A DNA stretch of 64,000 nucleotides from Drancourtella massiliensis (GCF_016900655.1 NZ_JACJKH010000019.1:1-64000); one strand, 5' to 3'; positions 38,828 to 48,351 are shown, numbered from the stretch's first letter. The notes: generated by a model from the letters alone, not told the origin. Numbers and translations: made by a program.

Positions 38828-38864
38828 TTTTTTTATAGTTTCATCAGTATTTCGCATAATGAAT

Positions 38865-38910
38865 AAAGAGGGGCATTCGGATTCCCTGGAATCTCAGAAT
38901 GTCCCTCTTT
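38865..38910. terminator. Bidirectional terminator after LysR and dCMP deaminase genes
   Basis: AAAGAGGGGCATTC pairs with GAATGTCCCTCTTT (one G-U), with the inner bases continuing the stem. It sits between convergent genes. Confidence 0.85.
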
Positions 38911-38939
38911 ATAGATACTTCCTGATCAGGAAGCAGAAT

Positions 38940-39428
38940 TTATAATTTAATCTTTACTTCCCGGCCTGTCCGGTGATACTGATAGTATCTTACTCCTGCT
39001 GAATCCATCATCCGTTTTGATGCAATCACAGAGGCGGTGTCCTCATACTTGTCACAGTCATAAATTACTTCTTTAATGCCTGCCTGGATAATGGCTTTTG
39101 CACATTCATTACACGGAAACAGGGAAACATAAATCTTGGCTCCCTTCAAGCTGCCTCCTCCATAATTCAGAATGGCATTCAACTCGCTGTGGACCGCATA
39201 CACATATTTGGTCTCCAGCGGATCATCCCCCTCCCTGGCCCACGGGTACTCATCATCGGAGCAACCATTCGGCAGCCCGTTATAACCCATAGAAAGGATT
39301 TTATTATCCTGGCTCACAATGCAGCATCCTACCTGGGTATTCGGATCTTTGGAACGCATGCCGGACAGCATGGCAATTCCCATAAAATATTCGTCCCAGG
39401 ACAGATAATCTTTTCTCTTGGCGTTCAT
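38940..39428 (-). CDS. dCMP deaminase family protein (ComEB-like)
   Basis: 162-residue zinc deaminase. Zn ligands and the catalytic Glu are visible in VHSELNAIL and FPCNECAKAIIQ. It converts dCMP to dUMP for dTMP synthesis. It is the last gene of the run cwlD-sua5-upp-comEB, 15 bases after upp; the same order near atp genes is seen in other Firmicutes. Confidence 0.9.
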   Translation of the reverse strand: MNAKRKDYLSWDEYFMGIAMLSGMRSKDPNTQVGCCIVSQDNKILSMGYNGLPNGCSDDEYPWAREGDDPLETKYVYAVHSELNAILNYGGGSLKGAKIYVSLFPCNECAKAIIQAGIKEVIYDCDKYEDTASVIASKRMMDSAGVRYYQYHRTGREVKIKL

Positions 39429-39443
39429 TTTATCACCTTCCTG

Positions 39444-40073
39444 CTATTTGGTTCCGAAGATACGGTCTCCTGCATCTCCAAGCCCCGGTACAATATATCC
39501 ATGTTCATTCAGCTTTTCATCAAGCGCCCCAACATAAATGTCCACATCCGGATGATCTTCCCGAAGCTTTTCCAGTCCTTCCGGTGCTGCAAGGATACAG
39601 AGGAATGTCATATTTTTTACCCCTTTTTCCTTCAGCATGGTGAGCGCCTCGGAACTGGATCCGCCTGTAGCAAGCATCGGATCTACCACGAAGACCTCTC
39701 TTTTATCGCAGTCTGACGGCAGCTTGCAGTAATATTCTACCGGCTGCAATGTCTCCGGATCTCTGTAAAGACCGATGTGGCCGATCTTTGCCGCCGGAAT
39801 CATCTTCAGAATTCCTTCCACCATTCCAAGGCCGGCACGAAGTATCGGGACAACAGCAAGCTTTCTGCCCGCCAGCTCTTTTCCCGTCATCTTGCAAATC
39901 GGCGTTTCAATCTCCACATCCGCAAGTTTCAGCCCTCTTGTCGCTTCATAGCACATCAGCATGGAGATCTCCTCAATGATCTCACGGAATTCTTTTGTTC
40001 CAACCTCTTTGCGGCGGATATAATCAATTTTATGGTGAACCAGCGGATGGTCCATTATATGTACTCTTCCCAT
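39444..40073 (-). CDS. upp: Uracil phosphoribosyltransferase
   Basis: Salvages uracil with PRPP to UMP. 209 residues, the family length. The PRPP loop is [14 protein letters not shown], and the C-terminal uracil-binding region [18 protein letters not shown] is intact. It overlaps the Sua5 fusion gene by 19 bases. Confidence 0.97.
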   Translation of the reverse strand: MGRVHIMDHPLVHHKIDYIRRKEVGTKEFREIIEEISMLMCYEATRGLKLADVEIETPICKMTGKELAGRKLAVVPILRAGLGMVEGILKMIPAAKIGHIGLYRDPETLQPVEYYCKLPSDCDKREVFVVDPMLATGGSSSEALTMLKEKGVKNMTFLCILAAPEGLEKLREDHPDVDIYVGALDEKLNEHGYIVPGLGDAGDRIFGTK

Positions 40074-41614
40074 TTTTCCTTTGCCTCCATATTCAGCTTT
40101 CTAGCCAGTTTTCTCATATAATTTTCCAACTCCATATAGGATTCCTCATATTCCTCCAGAGACTTTCCGTACATGGACTCCACTTCCTTTTCTTCTCCGA
40201 TATATTCACCCAAAGTGAAGATGTTGCTGTGGAATCCATACTCTGTAATAATTTTTCTCTTCTGCGCTTTCTCCATTGTCAGAATCAGGGTATCCGGAGT
40301 AATATCTTTCTCCTCAAAAGGCAGGGCCTCATGCTCTGTCGTGTCCACACCATTTCTCCGCATGATTTCCTCTGCTTTCGGATTTAACGGCTCCGGAAAC
40401 AGTACGATCATGCCCCTGGACTGAATATCATATTCCTGCAGAAGAATCTGCCTCTGCAGAAGGCGCTCTGCCATCGGGCCTCGACAGTTATCATCCTTGC
40501 TCACAAAAATGATCTTCCGGTATTCCTGCAGCTTGATAATCTCGGAGGCAGGAATCCGCTTGTGACCTGCCGCTTTTAATAGACGATTCATAATGGCGGT
40601 GTCGATTGCTTCTCCGAAAAACCCTTCACTGTAGATAATATCCACGCCTTCTTCGTCAAATTCCCTGAGAATTCCATACAGATTTTTCGTGATTGTCCGA
40701 CGGTTTTCCCTGCTTCCGATACTTTTCACGGTTCCGTATGTATACTGACTCATCGTCTCCGCAGTAGCAATAATACCGATCCGGTATCCTTCTCCATTTT
40801 CTTTTTTCCCAAACATCGCCTTATCATATGCGAGCTGTTTGATCGCAAGAACTGTATCTGAAGGCTTCCCCTCGATCAGAATCATCTGCGCTTTCGGTGC
40901 ATAATGACGGTATTTCATACCAGGAGCCTTTGGAGCCTGGCTGCTGTTCTCCGAAATCAGGGTCTGATCCATCCTGACCTCACCAATCACCTCTTCCAGC
41001 ATTTCTTTCGTGACTGCACCCGGTCTTAGAATCATCGGCGGCACACATGTCATATCCAGAATGGTGGATTCCACTCCAATATTGACACTGCCTCCATCCA
41101 GAATCATATCGATCTTTCCGTCCAGATCCTCCGCAACATGCTGTGCAGTCGTAGGACTCGGGCGCCCCGATGTATTTGCGCTCGGTGCAGAAACATAACC
41201 TCCGCCTTTCCGGATCAGCTGTAGCGCAATCTCGTCGTCCGGCATACGCACCGCAACCGTGTCAAGTCCTCCCGTCGTTCCGTACGGTACTCTTTCGTTT
41301 TTCTTCAAAATCAAGGTAAGCGGGCCCGGCCAGAACTTATCAACAAGCGTTCTTGTTCCTGCCGGAATTTCTTCCACAATTCCATCCAGTGCATCTTTCT
41401 CTGCAATATGTACAATCAGTGGATTATCAGAAGGTCTGCCTTTTGCCGCATATGTTTTTCTCGCCGCCTCCTCATCAAGCGCATTCGCCCCCAGGCCGTA
41501 AACGGTCTCCGTTGGAAATGCGACCAGGCCTCCCTGCTTTATGATTTCTCCCGCTGTTTCCATGATCGTTTCATCGATCTGCATTCTGTCAATTTTTTCT
41601 ATTCTTGTTTCCAT
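40055..41614 (-). CDS. Sua5/TsaC threonylcarbamoyl-AMP synthase fused to a phosphatase-like domain
   Basis: 519 residues in two parts. Residues 1-330 form a Sua5-type protein ([44 protein letters not shown] and a C-terminal Sua5 domain), making threonylcarbamoyl-AMP for t6A tRNA modification. Residues about 365-519 resemble low-molecular-weight/arginine phosphatases (YwlE-like): [19 protein letters not shown]. There the P-loop C-x5-R reads Ser372-x5-Arg378 and the following Ser/Thr is Gly, so the usual catalytic Cys is missing. In Bacillus ywlC (sua5) and ywlE are near neighbours, which makes the fusion plausible. Start ATG 41614; an upstream open stretch lacks support. Confidence 0.9.
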   Translation of the reverse strand: METRIEKIDRMQIDETIMETAGEIIKQGGLVAFPTETVYGLGANALDEEAARKTYAAKGRPSDNPLIVHIAEKDALDGIVEEIPAGTRTLVDKFWPGPLTLILKKNERVPYGTTGGLDTVAVRMPDDEIALQLIRKGGGYVSAPSANTSGRPSPTTAQHVAEDLDGKIDMILDGGSVNIGVESTILDMTCVPPMILRPGAVTKEMLEEVIGEVRMDQTLISENSSQAPKAPGMKYRHYAPKAQMILIEGKPSDTVLAIKQLAYDKAMFGKKENGEGYRIGIIATAETMSQYTYGTVKSIGSRENRRTITKNLYGILREFDEEGVDIIYSEGFFGEAIDTAIMNRLLKAAGHKRIPASEIIKLQEYRKIIFVSKDDNCRGPMAERLLQRQILLQEYDIQSRGMIVLFPEPLNPKAEEIMRRNGVDTTEHEALPFEEKDITPDTLILTMEKAQKRKIITEYGFHSNIFTLGEYIGEEKEVESMYGKSLEEYEESYMELENYMRKLARKLNMEAKEKWEEYI

Positions 41615-41654
41615 AAATTTTATTATAACACACTCATCCTCTTTTCGGAACCCT

Positions 41655-42332
41655 TCACTGCAGACATTCCTCGATACCATCGGCAATCACTCTGGCCAGG
41701 GAATTTTGATAATCCTCCTCCGTCAGTTTCTGAGCTTCGCTTTGATTACTCAGAAATCCGCATTCAATAATCAATGTCGGGACTTCTGTACGTTTCAGAA
41801 GATAGTAAGTCGTATTGCCCTTTACCGGTCGGTTTTTTGTCCCCTCCAAGTTTTCCATCTGCTTCTGCACGACCGAGGCCATCTCTTCCCCCTCTTTCGA
41901 ATGCTCATAATAAAAAACCTGAACACCGCTCACATCCGGCGAAGGATAACTGTTCTGGTGAATACTGACCGCAAGCGCCGGGGCCGTCTCATTAATCAAT
42001 TCTACCCGCCGCTTTAAATCCTGCACCTGCTTATTATCAGCATTTTCATCATACAGCCCCTGATCCTCTTCCCGTGTCATCAGAACCGAAATCCCCCTGG
42101 CCTCCAGTTCCTCCTTCAGCTTCCCTGCAATTTGAAGATTAATATCCTTTTCAAGCGCGTCATTAACACCGACCTTCCCCGGATCCTTCCCTCCGTGTCC
42201 GGCATCAATCACTACATCCGCCTTCTGCACCTGTACTTCTCCCTGCGTCACTATACTCTCCACCTTCTGTATCCCGTACAACACAAAAACAAGAATCAGA
42301 AGTGCCAGCACCCACTTCACTTTATCCGCCAT
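41655..42332 (-). CDS. N-acetylmuramoyl-L-alanine amidase, CwlD-like
   Basis: 225 residues: an N-terminal membrane anchor (about 7-25) and an Amidase_3 domain with zinc residues in DAGHGGKDPG, the following Glu (LEKDIN) and SIHQNS, plus the catalytic Glu in LIIECGFLSN. CwlD-type amidases make muramic-delta-lactam in spore cortex, which fits size and sporulation context, but a vegetative amidase is possible. First gene of the cwlD-sua5-upp-comEB run. Confidence 0.88.
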   Translation of the reverse strand: MADKVKWVLALLILVFVLYGIQKVESIVTQGEVQVQKADVVIDAGHGGKDPGKVGVNDALEKDINLQIAGKLKEELEARGISVLMTREEDQGLYDENADNKQVQDLKRRVELINETAPALAVSIHQNSYPSPDVSGVQVFYYEHSKEGEEMASVVQKQMENLEGTKNRPVKGNTTYYLLKRTEVPTLIIECGFLSNQSEAQKLTEEDYQNSLARVIADGIEECLQ

Positions 42333-42403
42333 ATTATAATCCCTTTGCGTTCCAGTCTTTAAAACAAATATATGAATAAAGACTGTACGATAGACTTTTC
42401 ACC

Positions 42404-42437
42404 GGGGACGTGTTCCGATGAAAAGGAACCTGTCCCC
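42404..42437. repeat. REP-like palindrome, copy 2
   Basis: GGGGACGTGTTCC and GGAACCTGTCCCC with an 8-base loop; same arms as 4469-4500 with two changed bases. It is followed by GATGAAA as in copy 1 (AATGAAA). Confidence 0.6.
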
Positions 42438-42518
42438 GATGAAAAAAATCTGAAAATTCGAGTTTTGCCTTATTTTATGCGGGTTCCGAGCGTTTTTTTA
42501 CCGTTTACGTCGTGTACC

Positions 42519-42540
42519 TGTGCACCGGAACACGTCCCCT
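42519..42540. repeat. REP-like half element, copy 3
   Basis: TGTGCACCGGAACACGTCCCC matches the loop and right arm of copy 1 exactly; the left arm is degraded (ACGTCGTGTACC). The 42333-42633 gap holds copies 2 and 3 and a terminator, but no gene that I can support. Confidence 0.55.
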
Positions 42541-42558
42541 ACAGCCTCCACAAAAATA

Positions 42559-42588
42559 ACGGAGCCGCTTCGAGGCAAGCGGCTCCGT
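42559..42588 (-). terminator. Terminator of the GH18 gene
   Basis: ACGGAGCCGCTT/AAGCGGCTCCGT, a perfect 12-base stem with a 6-base loop; on the minus strand TTATTTTT follows. Confidence 0.85.
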
Positions 42589-42633
42589 CTTTCTTTGTTC
42601 GTTATTCAGTTTTTATTTTCTTTTTGTATTCTG

Positions 42634-44460
42634 TTATCCGTTCACGTACCGGGAGATCAGTTCCCAGATACCTGATTTTTCGAATCCGAGTTTCCACGCG
42701 GCTGCTCCTGCAAGATCGTATTCCTGCATGACTTTGAGCTTGGCCTCCAGGGATTGTTCGTCTTCAAGCCATATTTTGTACGTGTTTCCGTCTGCAGTCC
42801 ACTCTGCGTAGTTCTGCTGGGTCTCTTCATCCCAGGATGCTGTCACGCCTGCATTGGCCACGGCCGTTTCTGCCTCCTGCATGCCGATCGCCTGGCTTGT
42901 CAGGCCGCTGGATGATTCGATCCACAGCCTCGTGAAAAACGGAAGTCCGTTAATGACTTTCTCTTTTGGTACTTCTTTGAGTGTCTCTGTGATACCTTCT
43001 CTTACAAAGTCAATCGATGCAACAGAGCCGGCTTCTTCAGAGCCCGCGAAGTGTTCGTCATATCCCATGATGATCACGTAATCTGCTACAATGCCCTGTT
43101 CTTCTCTGTTGTAATGGCTTGTAAATCCAGGTACATAGTTATCCACGGAAAGAACGATCTGGTTCTTCCTGCACTCAACAGATAATTCCCGGATAAACTG
43201 AATATAGTGGTCGCTCATCTCCTCGGTGATCTGCTCGAAGTCCACGTTGATGCCGTCAAGTCCGCTGTTTTGTGCCTCGGTAATCAGCTGGCTGATCATA
43301 TTGGCCCTGCTCTGTGTGTTGCTTAATACCGCAAGTGTATCGACCTGATTGGTAAAGTTGTCAACCAGCCCCCATACTTCCAGCCCTGCCTGATGTGCGG
43401 CATCCACATAGGCACTGCTTGCGAGAGACGTAATATTGCCGTTTGTATCCTGGATTGTGAACCAGGTTGGAGAAATTGTAGTCAGTCCTGTCGTTCCTGC
43501 AATGACGGAGGCCACATTTTCATTGGCCGCCTGGCTTGTAACCTGATGCCATGCCAGATTGATCTTGTAGTCTTTCTGAATATTGGTATATTCCGGCTCT
43601 TCATATTCAGATTTCCGTGTCTGTTTTTCGGCTTTTTCCAGGGTATTGGATTTCACATAGCCGATATACCCGTCCACGGTTCTCACTTTCATCCAGGATC
43701 CGGCTTCTTCGATGACAACCACGTCATCTGATTTACTGATTTCAGTCAGGATCGGGCTCTTTACACCTCCCAGGATCCGGACCTCGGTATCTTTGCTCAC
43801 CCTGGCGTGGTTTTCTTCCTTGTTGGTTACAATCACTGCTCTGTCCGGATTTTCATAGACATCCAGTGACATGTCCGTATATTCTTTTACAAAATCCAGC
43901 GCGAGATAAACAGTATCATTTTCCACTTTTACAATTTCATAGTCTCTCGTCTGTGTTCCATCTTCGGATTCAAATTCTGTCGCGCCAGCCGGAATGCTGA
44001 GCGTCCTGTCCGGTAAAGTATAAAGCAGCCGGTTTTCATTAGAGTCCCAGTAAAATCTCTGATTTACGTAATCGTGTACAGAATCGAAATCCAGATAGAC
44101 TTCGCTTCCTTCTTTCATGCTCTTTACATCTGGAATCTGATTGTCGATCGCAAGTCCCACCTGGCTGGTGTCTGTAATACCAAAATACTCATTTTTATCT
44201 GCTTCTTCCCTCGACGGGCCATATCTGATCCATAATACTATTCCTGCTGCGATCACTGCGATAAGTAAGAGCAGAAGAAGAATCAGGATGCGTTTTCTTC
44301 TCTTTTTCCGTCTTCGGATCTGGCGGCGCATCTCAAGCTCTTTCTGGCGTCTGCTTTCCTGATTCCGGCGTCTTGGATCCTGCTGCTGTACCGGCCTTTG
44401 TCTTTTTCTGGCCGGCCGTCCATCCGGTCTCCTTTTGCCTCGTCTTTCATCCATGTCCAT
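42634..44460 (-). CDS. Membrane-anchored GH18 glycoside hydrolase with SH3 domain
   Basis: 608 residues: a very basic cytoplasmic N-terminus (1-56), one membrane helix (about 57-80), a domain with copper-amine-oxidase-like strands (95-220), an SH3 domain (about 220-275, SGVKSPILTEISK... GSWMKVRTVDGYIGYVKSN) and a GH18 domain (about 300-608). The GH18 catalytic D-x-x-D-x-D-x-E is GLDGINVDFEQI. Such proteins (YaaH/CwlV-like) act on peptidoglycan or spore cortex. The ribosome site suits the second ATG (44454) better than the first. Confidence 0.9.
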   Translation of the reverse strand: MDMDERRGKRRPDGRPARKRQRPVQQQDPRRRNQESRRQKELEMRRQIRRRKKRRKRILILLLLLLIAVIAAGIVLWIRYGPSREEADKNEYFGITDTSQVGLAIDNQIPDVKSMKEGSEVYLDFDSVHDYVNQRFYWDSNENRLLYTLPDRTLSIPAGATEFESEDGTQTRDYEIVKVENDTVYLALDFVKEYTDMSLDVYENPDRAVIVTNKEENHARVSKDTEVRILGGVKSPILTEISKSDDVVVIEEAGSWMKVRTVDGYIGYVKSNTLEKAEKQTRKSEYEEPEYTNIQKDYKINLAWHQVTSQAANENVASVIAGTTGLTTISPTWFTIQDTNGNITSLASSAYVDAAHQAGLEVWGLVDNFTNQVDTLAVLSNTQSRANMISQLITEAQNSGLDGINVDFEQITEEMSDHYIQFIRELSVECRKNQIVLSVDNYVPGFTSHYNREEQGIVADYVIIMGYDEHFAGSEEAGSVASIDFVREGITETLKEVPKEKVINGLPFFTRLWIESSSGLTSQAIGMQEAETAVANAGVTASWDEETQQNYAEWTADGNTYKIWLEDEQSLEAKLKVMQEYDLAGAAAWKLGFEKSGIWELISRYVNG

Positions 44461-44573
44461 ACCTCCTGTATACGCTCACATTATATCAAGATTTCTTCTG
44501 CACGTCATTAATAATTTTGACATTTTCGGCTCTGTTCACTACCTGTTTCTGCGTAAAGGGGGATTATCGCTTT

Positions 44574-44804
44574 TTACTTTATGTTTGACAGTTTCACAAA
44601 TCTGACTTCTTTAACTTTACCGTTCTCATCCGCCACATAGTCTCTCATATAGGAAAGTTCTTCCTTCACTGCATGTGCGGACGCAATCTGCAGCGGACTG
44701 GCCGGATGTCCGTTCATTTTCATCCGTACTCCCATCCGCTCATACTCCGAGAGTTCTACAAACAGATTCCTGTATTGCTCGTCCTCTATAATATCGCTCT
44801 CCAT
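44574..44804 (-). CDS. Hypothetical protein, 76 aa
   Basis: Not recognised. Hydrophilic, with VELSEYERMGVRMKMNGHPASPLQIASAHAVKEELSYM and a C-terminal strand-rich part (GKVKEVRFVKLSN). AAGGG precedes the ATG at normal distance, which supports it as a real gene. No membrane segment. Confidence 0.6.
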   Translation of the reverse strand: MESDIIEDEQYRNLFVELSEYERMGVRMKMNGHPASPLQIASAHAVKEELSYMRDYVADENGKVKEVRFVKLSNIK

Positions 44805-45338
44805 ACTGTTTCCCTTTTCTTTCTGATAATCTGAAACAGAATTTTGAAAAACCTTTTTCTATGACTGCGGCCCGGAGTATCCCCTTGTGAAGTGCACAGG
44901 TTTCTTATCGTGATATATTATTTATGATACCCCGTATGCTGAAAAAGGTAGCACCGTTCCCGTTATTTTTCAAAATCATGAATCGTCTGAATTTATTAGT
45001 GGGTTCTTTTGTGATTAAATGAATATAAACTGAGAATAATTGTGATATGCTCTATTTTGATTCTATCGAACTGATTGCAGAAATGCTTTTAGTGAGATAA
45101 ATCAAGGACTGCTTTGCATAAACTATATGCAGAAATGCTGACCGGAAAATAGATTCGTAAATATCCCCTCCTTTATTACTGTACACAGTCATCCGGGAAT
45201 ACTACCTCTGTCCAGATATTATACTCCTGTTTTCTGCGAATGCAAGTATTTTTTCTAAATTTTATTTACAGAATTTTATTTTTTGTTTATACTACTATTG
45301 AGTAAGTATAAGATTATTTACAGCTAGGAAGTGATTAT
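44805..45338. other. Gene-free interval upstream of mecA
   Basis: 534 bases without a supported gene. A likely mecA promoter is TTGTTT (45283-45288), 18 bases, TATAAG (45307-45312). A 12-base direct repeat TGCAGAAATGCT occurs twice about 55 bases apart (near 45074 and 45129). I see nothing else that can be supported. Confidence 0.5.
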
Positions 45339-46064
45339 ATGAAAATTGAAAAGATCAATGAAAATCAAATCCGTTGTACCCTGACACGTGCCGATCTCGA
45401 GGACAGACACTTAAAGATCAGCGAGCTTGCCTACGGTACCGAAAAAGCGAAATCACTTTTCCATGACATGATGCAGCAGGCAGCCTTTGAATTCGGTTTT
45501 GAGGCTGACGATATTCCTCTCATGATCGAAGCGATTCCATCATCATCGGATTCCATCGTGCTCATCATTACAAAGGTAGAAGATCCGGAAGAGCTGGATA
45601 CTCGTTTTTCCAAATTTGCTCCTTCTCCGTTCGATGATACAGATACATCCAAAAAGGCGGTCCCAGACAAGCTTGAGGGTGCGGAAGAGTTTCTGCAGCT
45701 TCTCAACAAAGTCAAAGAGGCGGTCGCAGAGATGCCCGGAAAGAATGGAAAGCCCGAAGCGTCCATCCGCCCGGCTGTCCGGCTGTTCTCGTTTGGCTCT
45801 CTTGACCGGGTGATTGAAGCGGCGCATCTTCTCTCTCCGATGTATCAGGGCGTCAATACGCTCTATAAGGATCCGTCCGACGGATTCTTTATTCTGGCCG
45901 TCACACAGTCAGGACATTCAAAAAGTGATTTCAGTAAAATCTGCAATATGCTGACCGAATACGGTATTCTTGAAAAGAGTACTCCGGCGTCTCTTGCATA
46001 TCTGGAAGAGCACTGCGAGATGCTCATTTCCCGCGAAGCTGTTCAGCGTCTTGCAAGTCTGTAA
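45339..46064 (+). CDS. mecA: Adaptor protein MecA
   Basis: 241 residues. The N-terminal substrate-binding part starts MKIEKINENQIRCTLTRADL and is followed by a Pro/Asp-rich linker (about 85-115) and a C-terminal ClpC-binding domain (LFSFGSLDRVIEAAHLL... LYKDPSDGFFILAV). It delivers targets to ClpCP. Ribosome site AGGAAGTGAT; monocistronic. Confidence 0.93.
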   Translation: MKIEKINENQIRCTLTRADLEDRHLKISELAYGTEKAKSLFHDMMQQAAFEFGFEADDIPLMIEAIPSSSDSIVLIITKVEDPEELDTRFSKFAPSPFDDTDTSKKAVPDKLEGAEEFLQLLNKVKEAVAEMPGKNGKPEASIRPAVRLFSFGSLDRVIEAAHLLSPMYQGVNTLYKDPSDGFFILAVTQSGHSKSDFSKICNMLTEYGILEKSTPASLAYLEEHCEMLISREAVQRLASL

Positions 46065-46067
46065 AAT

Positions 46068-46113
46068 AAAGCACCGTCTGCAGAATTTACTCACCTGCAG
46101 ACGGTGCTTTTTT
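46068..46113 (+). terminator. Terminator of mecA
   Basis: AAAGCACCGTCTGCAG pairs perfectly with CTGCAGACGGTGCTTT, then T-run. Confidence 0.9.
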
Positions 46114-46127
46114 CTATACCTTACACC

Positions 46128-46337
46128 TTATTCATTTGCTTTTAAAAAAGCATTGATCTTCTCTACTAATAACTCGGCATCAATTCCATGAACCATCGCC
46201 GCTTCTTCCAGAGATTCCATCTGAGAAGCCGGGCATCCAAGACAGTGCATCCCGATTTCCATAAGAATCGGAGCTACTTCCGGATGTGTATTAACAACTT
46301 CGCCGATCGTCGTAGTTTTTTCTACCTGATAAGCCAT
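46128..46337 (-). CDS. DUF1858 domain protein
   Basis: 69-residue single-domain protein: [38 protein letters not shown]. The CLGC cysteine pair and the fold pattern match DUF1858, found in proteins linked to hybrid-cluster or redox-disulfide functions. Partner unknown. Confidence 0.88.
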   Translation of the reverse strand: MAYQVEKTTTIGEVVNTHPEVAPILMEIGMHCLGCPASQMESLEEAAMVHGIDAELLVEKINAFLKANE

Positions 46338-46572
46338 TTTGAATTCCTCCTTATTTACTTGGATTTACGTATTCCTTATTATAATACCTTTTTTTCTAAT
46401 ACGCAACCAAAAAGCTTTCCTTTCCTTCGGAAATAATTGTCAGAATTTTCTATAATTTTTTGCCCTTTCAGAATCATAGTTTGATTATGAAAAAGTCAAC
46501 CTTTTTTTCCGGTTTTTTCGACAAAAGCTCAATTTTATTATTTCTTTACAAAACATCCGTTCTTTTAAAAGC

Positions 46573-46674
46573 CAAAAGTTATCCCCACAATTCACAACTT
46601 TTTCTGTGGAAAGTGGGGATAACTTTTGAAAACAACGCTATTTTACCCTTTTTTCATAATTTAAGTGTGGAAAA
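46573..46674. promoter_or_regulatory. Palindrome with DnaA-box-like elements
   Basis: A perfect 16-base inverted repeat (46573-46588 and 46613-46628) whose core is TTATCCCCA, one base from the DnaA box TTATCCACA, in both orientations. Between and after it are CTTTCCACA (46613-46605, minus strand, two differences) and TTTTCCACA (46674-46666, minus strand, one difference). The surroundings (46440-46740) are very AT-rich. No dnaA or dnaN gene is near. The 46338-46761 interval holds nothing else clear. Confidence 0.5.
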
Positions 46675-46761
46675 CGATTTTGGCCTTATTTTCCATTTTT
46701 TTACAATTTATTACAAATTTGTGCATTTTGCTGATTCGCGATTTTTTCTCTCCGCGCCTGC

Positions 46762-47688
46762 TTAGAAAATCCGGCGCACTGTCAAAATACTCGTGTATGT
46801 TGCGGATGAAATTCCAATCCCATGTGCAGGATCCTGTGCGTTGACAATCTGACCGTCTCCCACATAGATTCCGACGTGACCATTATAACAGATGATATCT
46901 CCCGGCTGTGCCTCAGAATAGGAGACCTCGTATCCTGCGCTTCTCTGAGCCGAGGATGTCCTCGGAAGGGAAACGCCAAAATGGGCATAGACTGACTGGA
47001 CAAAACCGGAACAGTCCGCTCCGTTTGTCAGGCTTGTCCCTCCCCACACATAGGGATTCCCGATAAACTGGCAGGCATAATCCACAACAGCCTGCCTCTG
47101 CGCCTGTTTTCTTTCGGCTTCTTCTCTTGCCCTCTGCTCTGCTTCTGCCTGAAGCCTTGCCGCCTCCTCTTCTTTTGTCTCTCCGTAGGAAAATGTAACC
47201 TCTGTTCCGTTCTTCAGCGCCTCCGCTTCCATCTGACGCACTTTCTGCTGCGCCTGTCCTGCATCCATCAGATATTCCGACCGGATAAACCCGGTAATAT
47301 TTCCGGACTGAACTGCCGTCCACTCTCCAACCGGTCCCTTCAATGTTACTGCATTTCCCGGATAAAGCTTTCCGGTCCAGTCACTGTCATCAGATGTGGC
47401 GCTTCTGACATAAATATAATCAGAAGAAATATTAACAAAGCCTGTATCTTCGTATTTCCCGTTCTGTTCCCTTACAACAAATTCTCCGTTTTTTTCTGTT
47501 TCTTCTATTATAATAGAAGATGCCTGATCCTCTGTCTTTTGTACCTGTCTGAGCAGTCCATCTGCATTGACTGCCGGATTTCCTGTCTGAACCGGAAGTT
47601 CAGCGGCCTTTGCATGGATCCCGGAGCCTGCTACGAAAATACCGACAAAGGCAGCCAGTATCAGTCCCTTTTTGAAATAACTATGCAT
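46762..47688 (-). CDS. Secreted NlpC/P60 endopeptidase with SH3 domain
   Basis: 308 residues: signal peptide (about 1-28), an SH3-like domain (about 75-140, YIYVRSATSDDSDWTGKLYPG), an Ala/Glu/Arg-rich helical linker (about 150-200) and an NlpC/P60 domain. Catalytic Cys lies in GADCSGFVQS and His in GHVGIYVGDG. Likely cleaves peptidoglycan stem peptides at the cell surface. Confidence 0.93.
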   Translation of the reverse strand: MHSYFKKGLILAAFVGIFVAGSGIHAKAAELPVQTGNPAVNADGLLRQVQKTEDQASSIIIEETEKNGEFVVREQNGKYEDTGFVNISSDYIYVRSATSDDSDWTGKLYPGNAVTLKGPVGEWTAVQSGNITGFIRSEYLMDAGQAQQKVRQMEAEALKNGTEVTFSYGETKEEEAARLQAEAEQRAREEAERKQAQRQAVVDYACQFIGNPYVWGGTSLTNGADCSGFVQSVYAHFGVSLPRTSSAQRSAGYEVSYSEAQPGDIICYNGHVGIYVGDGQIVNAQDPAHGIGISSATYTSILTVRRIF

Positions 47689-47768
47689 GGCATAATCCTC
47701 CTTTTATGATAGTTATGTATATTTTCTTTCGTATTTATTACATTTTTGTTACAAATGTTACGTTTTGT

Positions 47769-47796
47769 ATTCTAACATATTTCGTTTTTTTGTCAA
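47769..47796 (-). promoter_or_regulatory. Putative promoter of the NlpC/P60 gene
   Basis: TTGACA (47796-47791), 16 bases, TAGAAT (47774-47769) on the minus strand, about 80 bases before the start. Confidence 0.6.
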
Positions 47797-47837
47797 GGCA
47801 CTTTCCTTTCTATATTCACTTTCAGTTATATTTTTTC

Positions 47838-47886
47838 TTGACAAAATCCGTGAAATTTTTTATTATAAATATAATAATTATTATCA
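47838..47886 (+). promoter_or_regulatory. Promoter and Fur/PerR-type operator of the Fur-family gene
   Basis: TTGACA (47838-47843), 17 bases, TATTAT (47861-47866). Overlapping the expected transcription start, 47872-47886 reads TAATAATTATTATCA, one base from the classic 7-1-7 Fur-family box TGATAATnATTATCA. Autoregulation is the likely meaning. Confidence 0.7.
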
Positions 47887-47911
47887 TTATTAATCGAAGG
47901 GAGGGTTTTTG

Positions 47912-48319
47912 TTGACAGCATTGAAATACAGCAGGCAGCGAGAATCGATTAAGGACTACCTGATGCATACAAATGCGCACCCGACTGCGGATATGGTTTA
48001 CCTCCATGTCAAAGAACAGTTTCCTAATATCAGTCTTGGAACGGTATACCGGAATCTGAATCTTCTTTCTGACATGGGAGAGATCATCAAGATATCGACT
48101 CCGGACGGAGCAGACCGGTTTGACGGACGCACTGTTCCTCACTATCACTTTTTCTGTACTGAATGCGGTTGTATGGAAGATATGAACATGGCATGCATGA
48201 AACAGATTAACCAGCTTGCCAACGAAGCATTTGACGGCATCGTGGAATCACACACCATTACATTTTATGGGAAATGCAGCCGGTGTCTTCAAAAGCATTC
48301 AGAAGCTGCTGCCATATAA
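47912..48319 (+). CDS. Fur family transcriptional regulator, PerR-like
   Basis: 135 residues from TTG 47912, chosen because GAAGGGAGGG lies six bases ahead; an adjacent TTG at 47909 is too close. N-terminal winged helix (RQRESIKDYLMHTNAHPTADMVYLHV... LGTVYRNLNLLSDMGEI) and a C-terminal metal-binding part with HYHFFCTECG and CSRCLQ (CxxC pairs for structural zinc). The rubrerythrin genes downstream point to peroxide sensing (PerR) rather than iron control, but the sequence alone does not decide. Confidence 0.88.
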   Translation: MTALKYSRQRESIKDYLMHTNAHPTADMVYLHVKEQFPNISLGTVYRNLNLLSDMGEIIKISTPDGADRFDGRTVPHYHFFCTECGCMEDMNMACMKQINQLANEAFDGIVESHTITFYGKCSRCLQKHSEAAAI

Positions 48320-48351
48320 TTGTAAATAATTCATGAATTCCAAAATAGGAA

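Noticed and set aside
46573-46674. Chromosome origin (oriC)
   Set aside because: The boxes are imperfect and few, and no dnaA, dnaN, rpmH or recF gene lies nearby. Kept only as a DnaA-box-like cluster.
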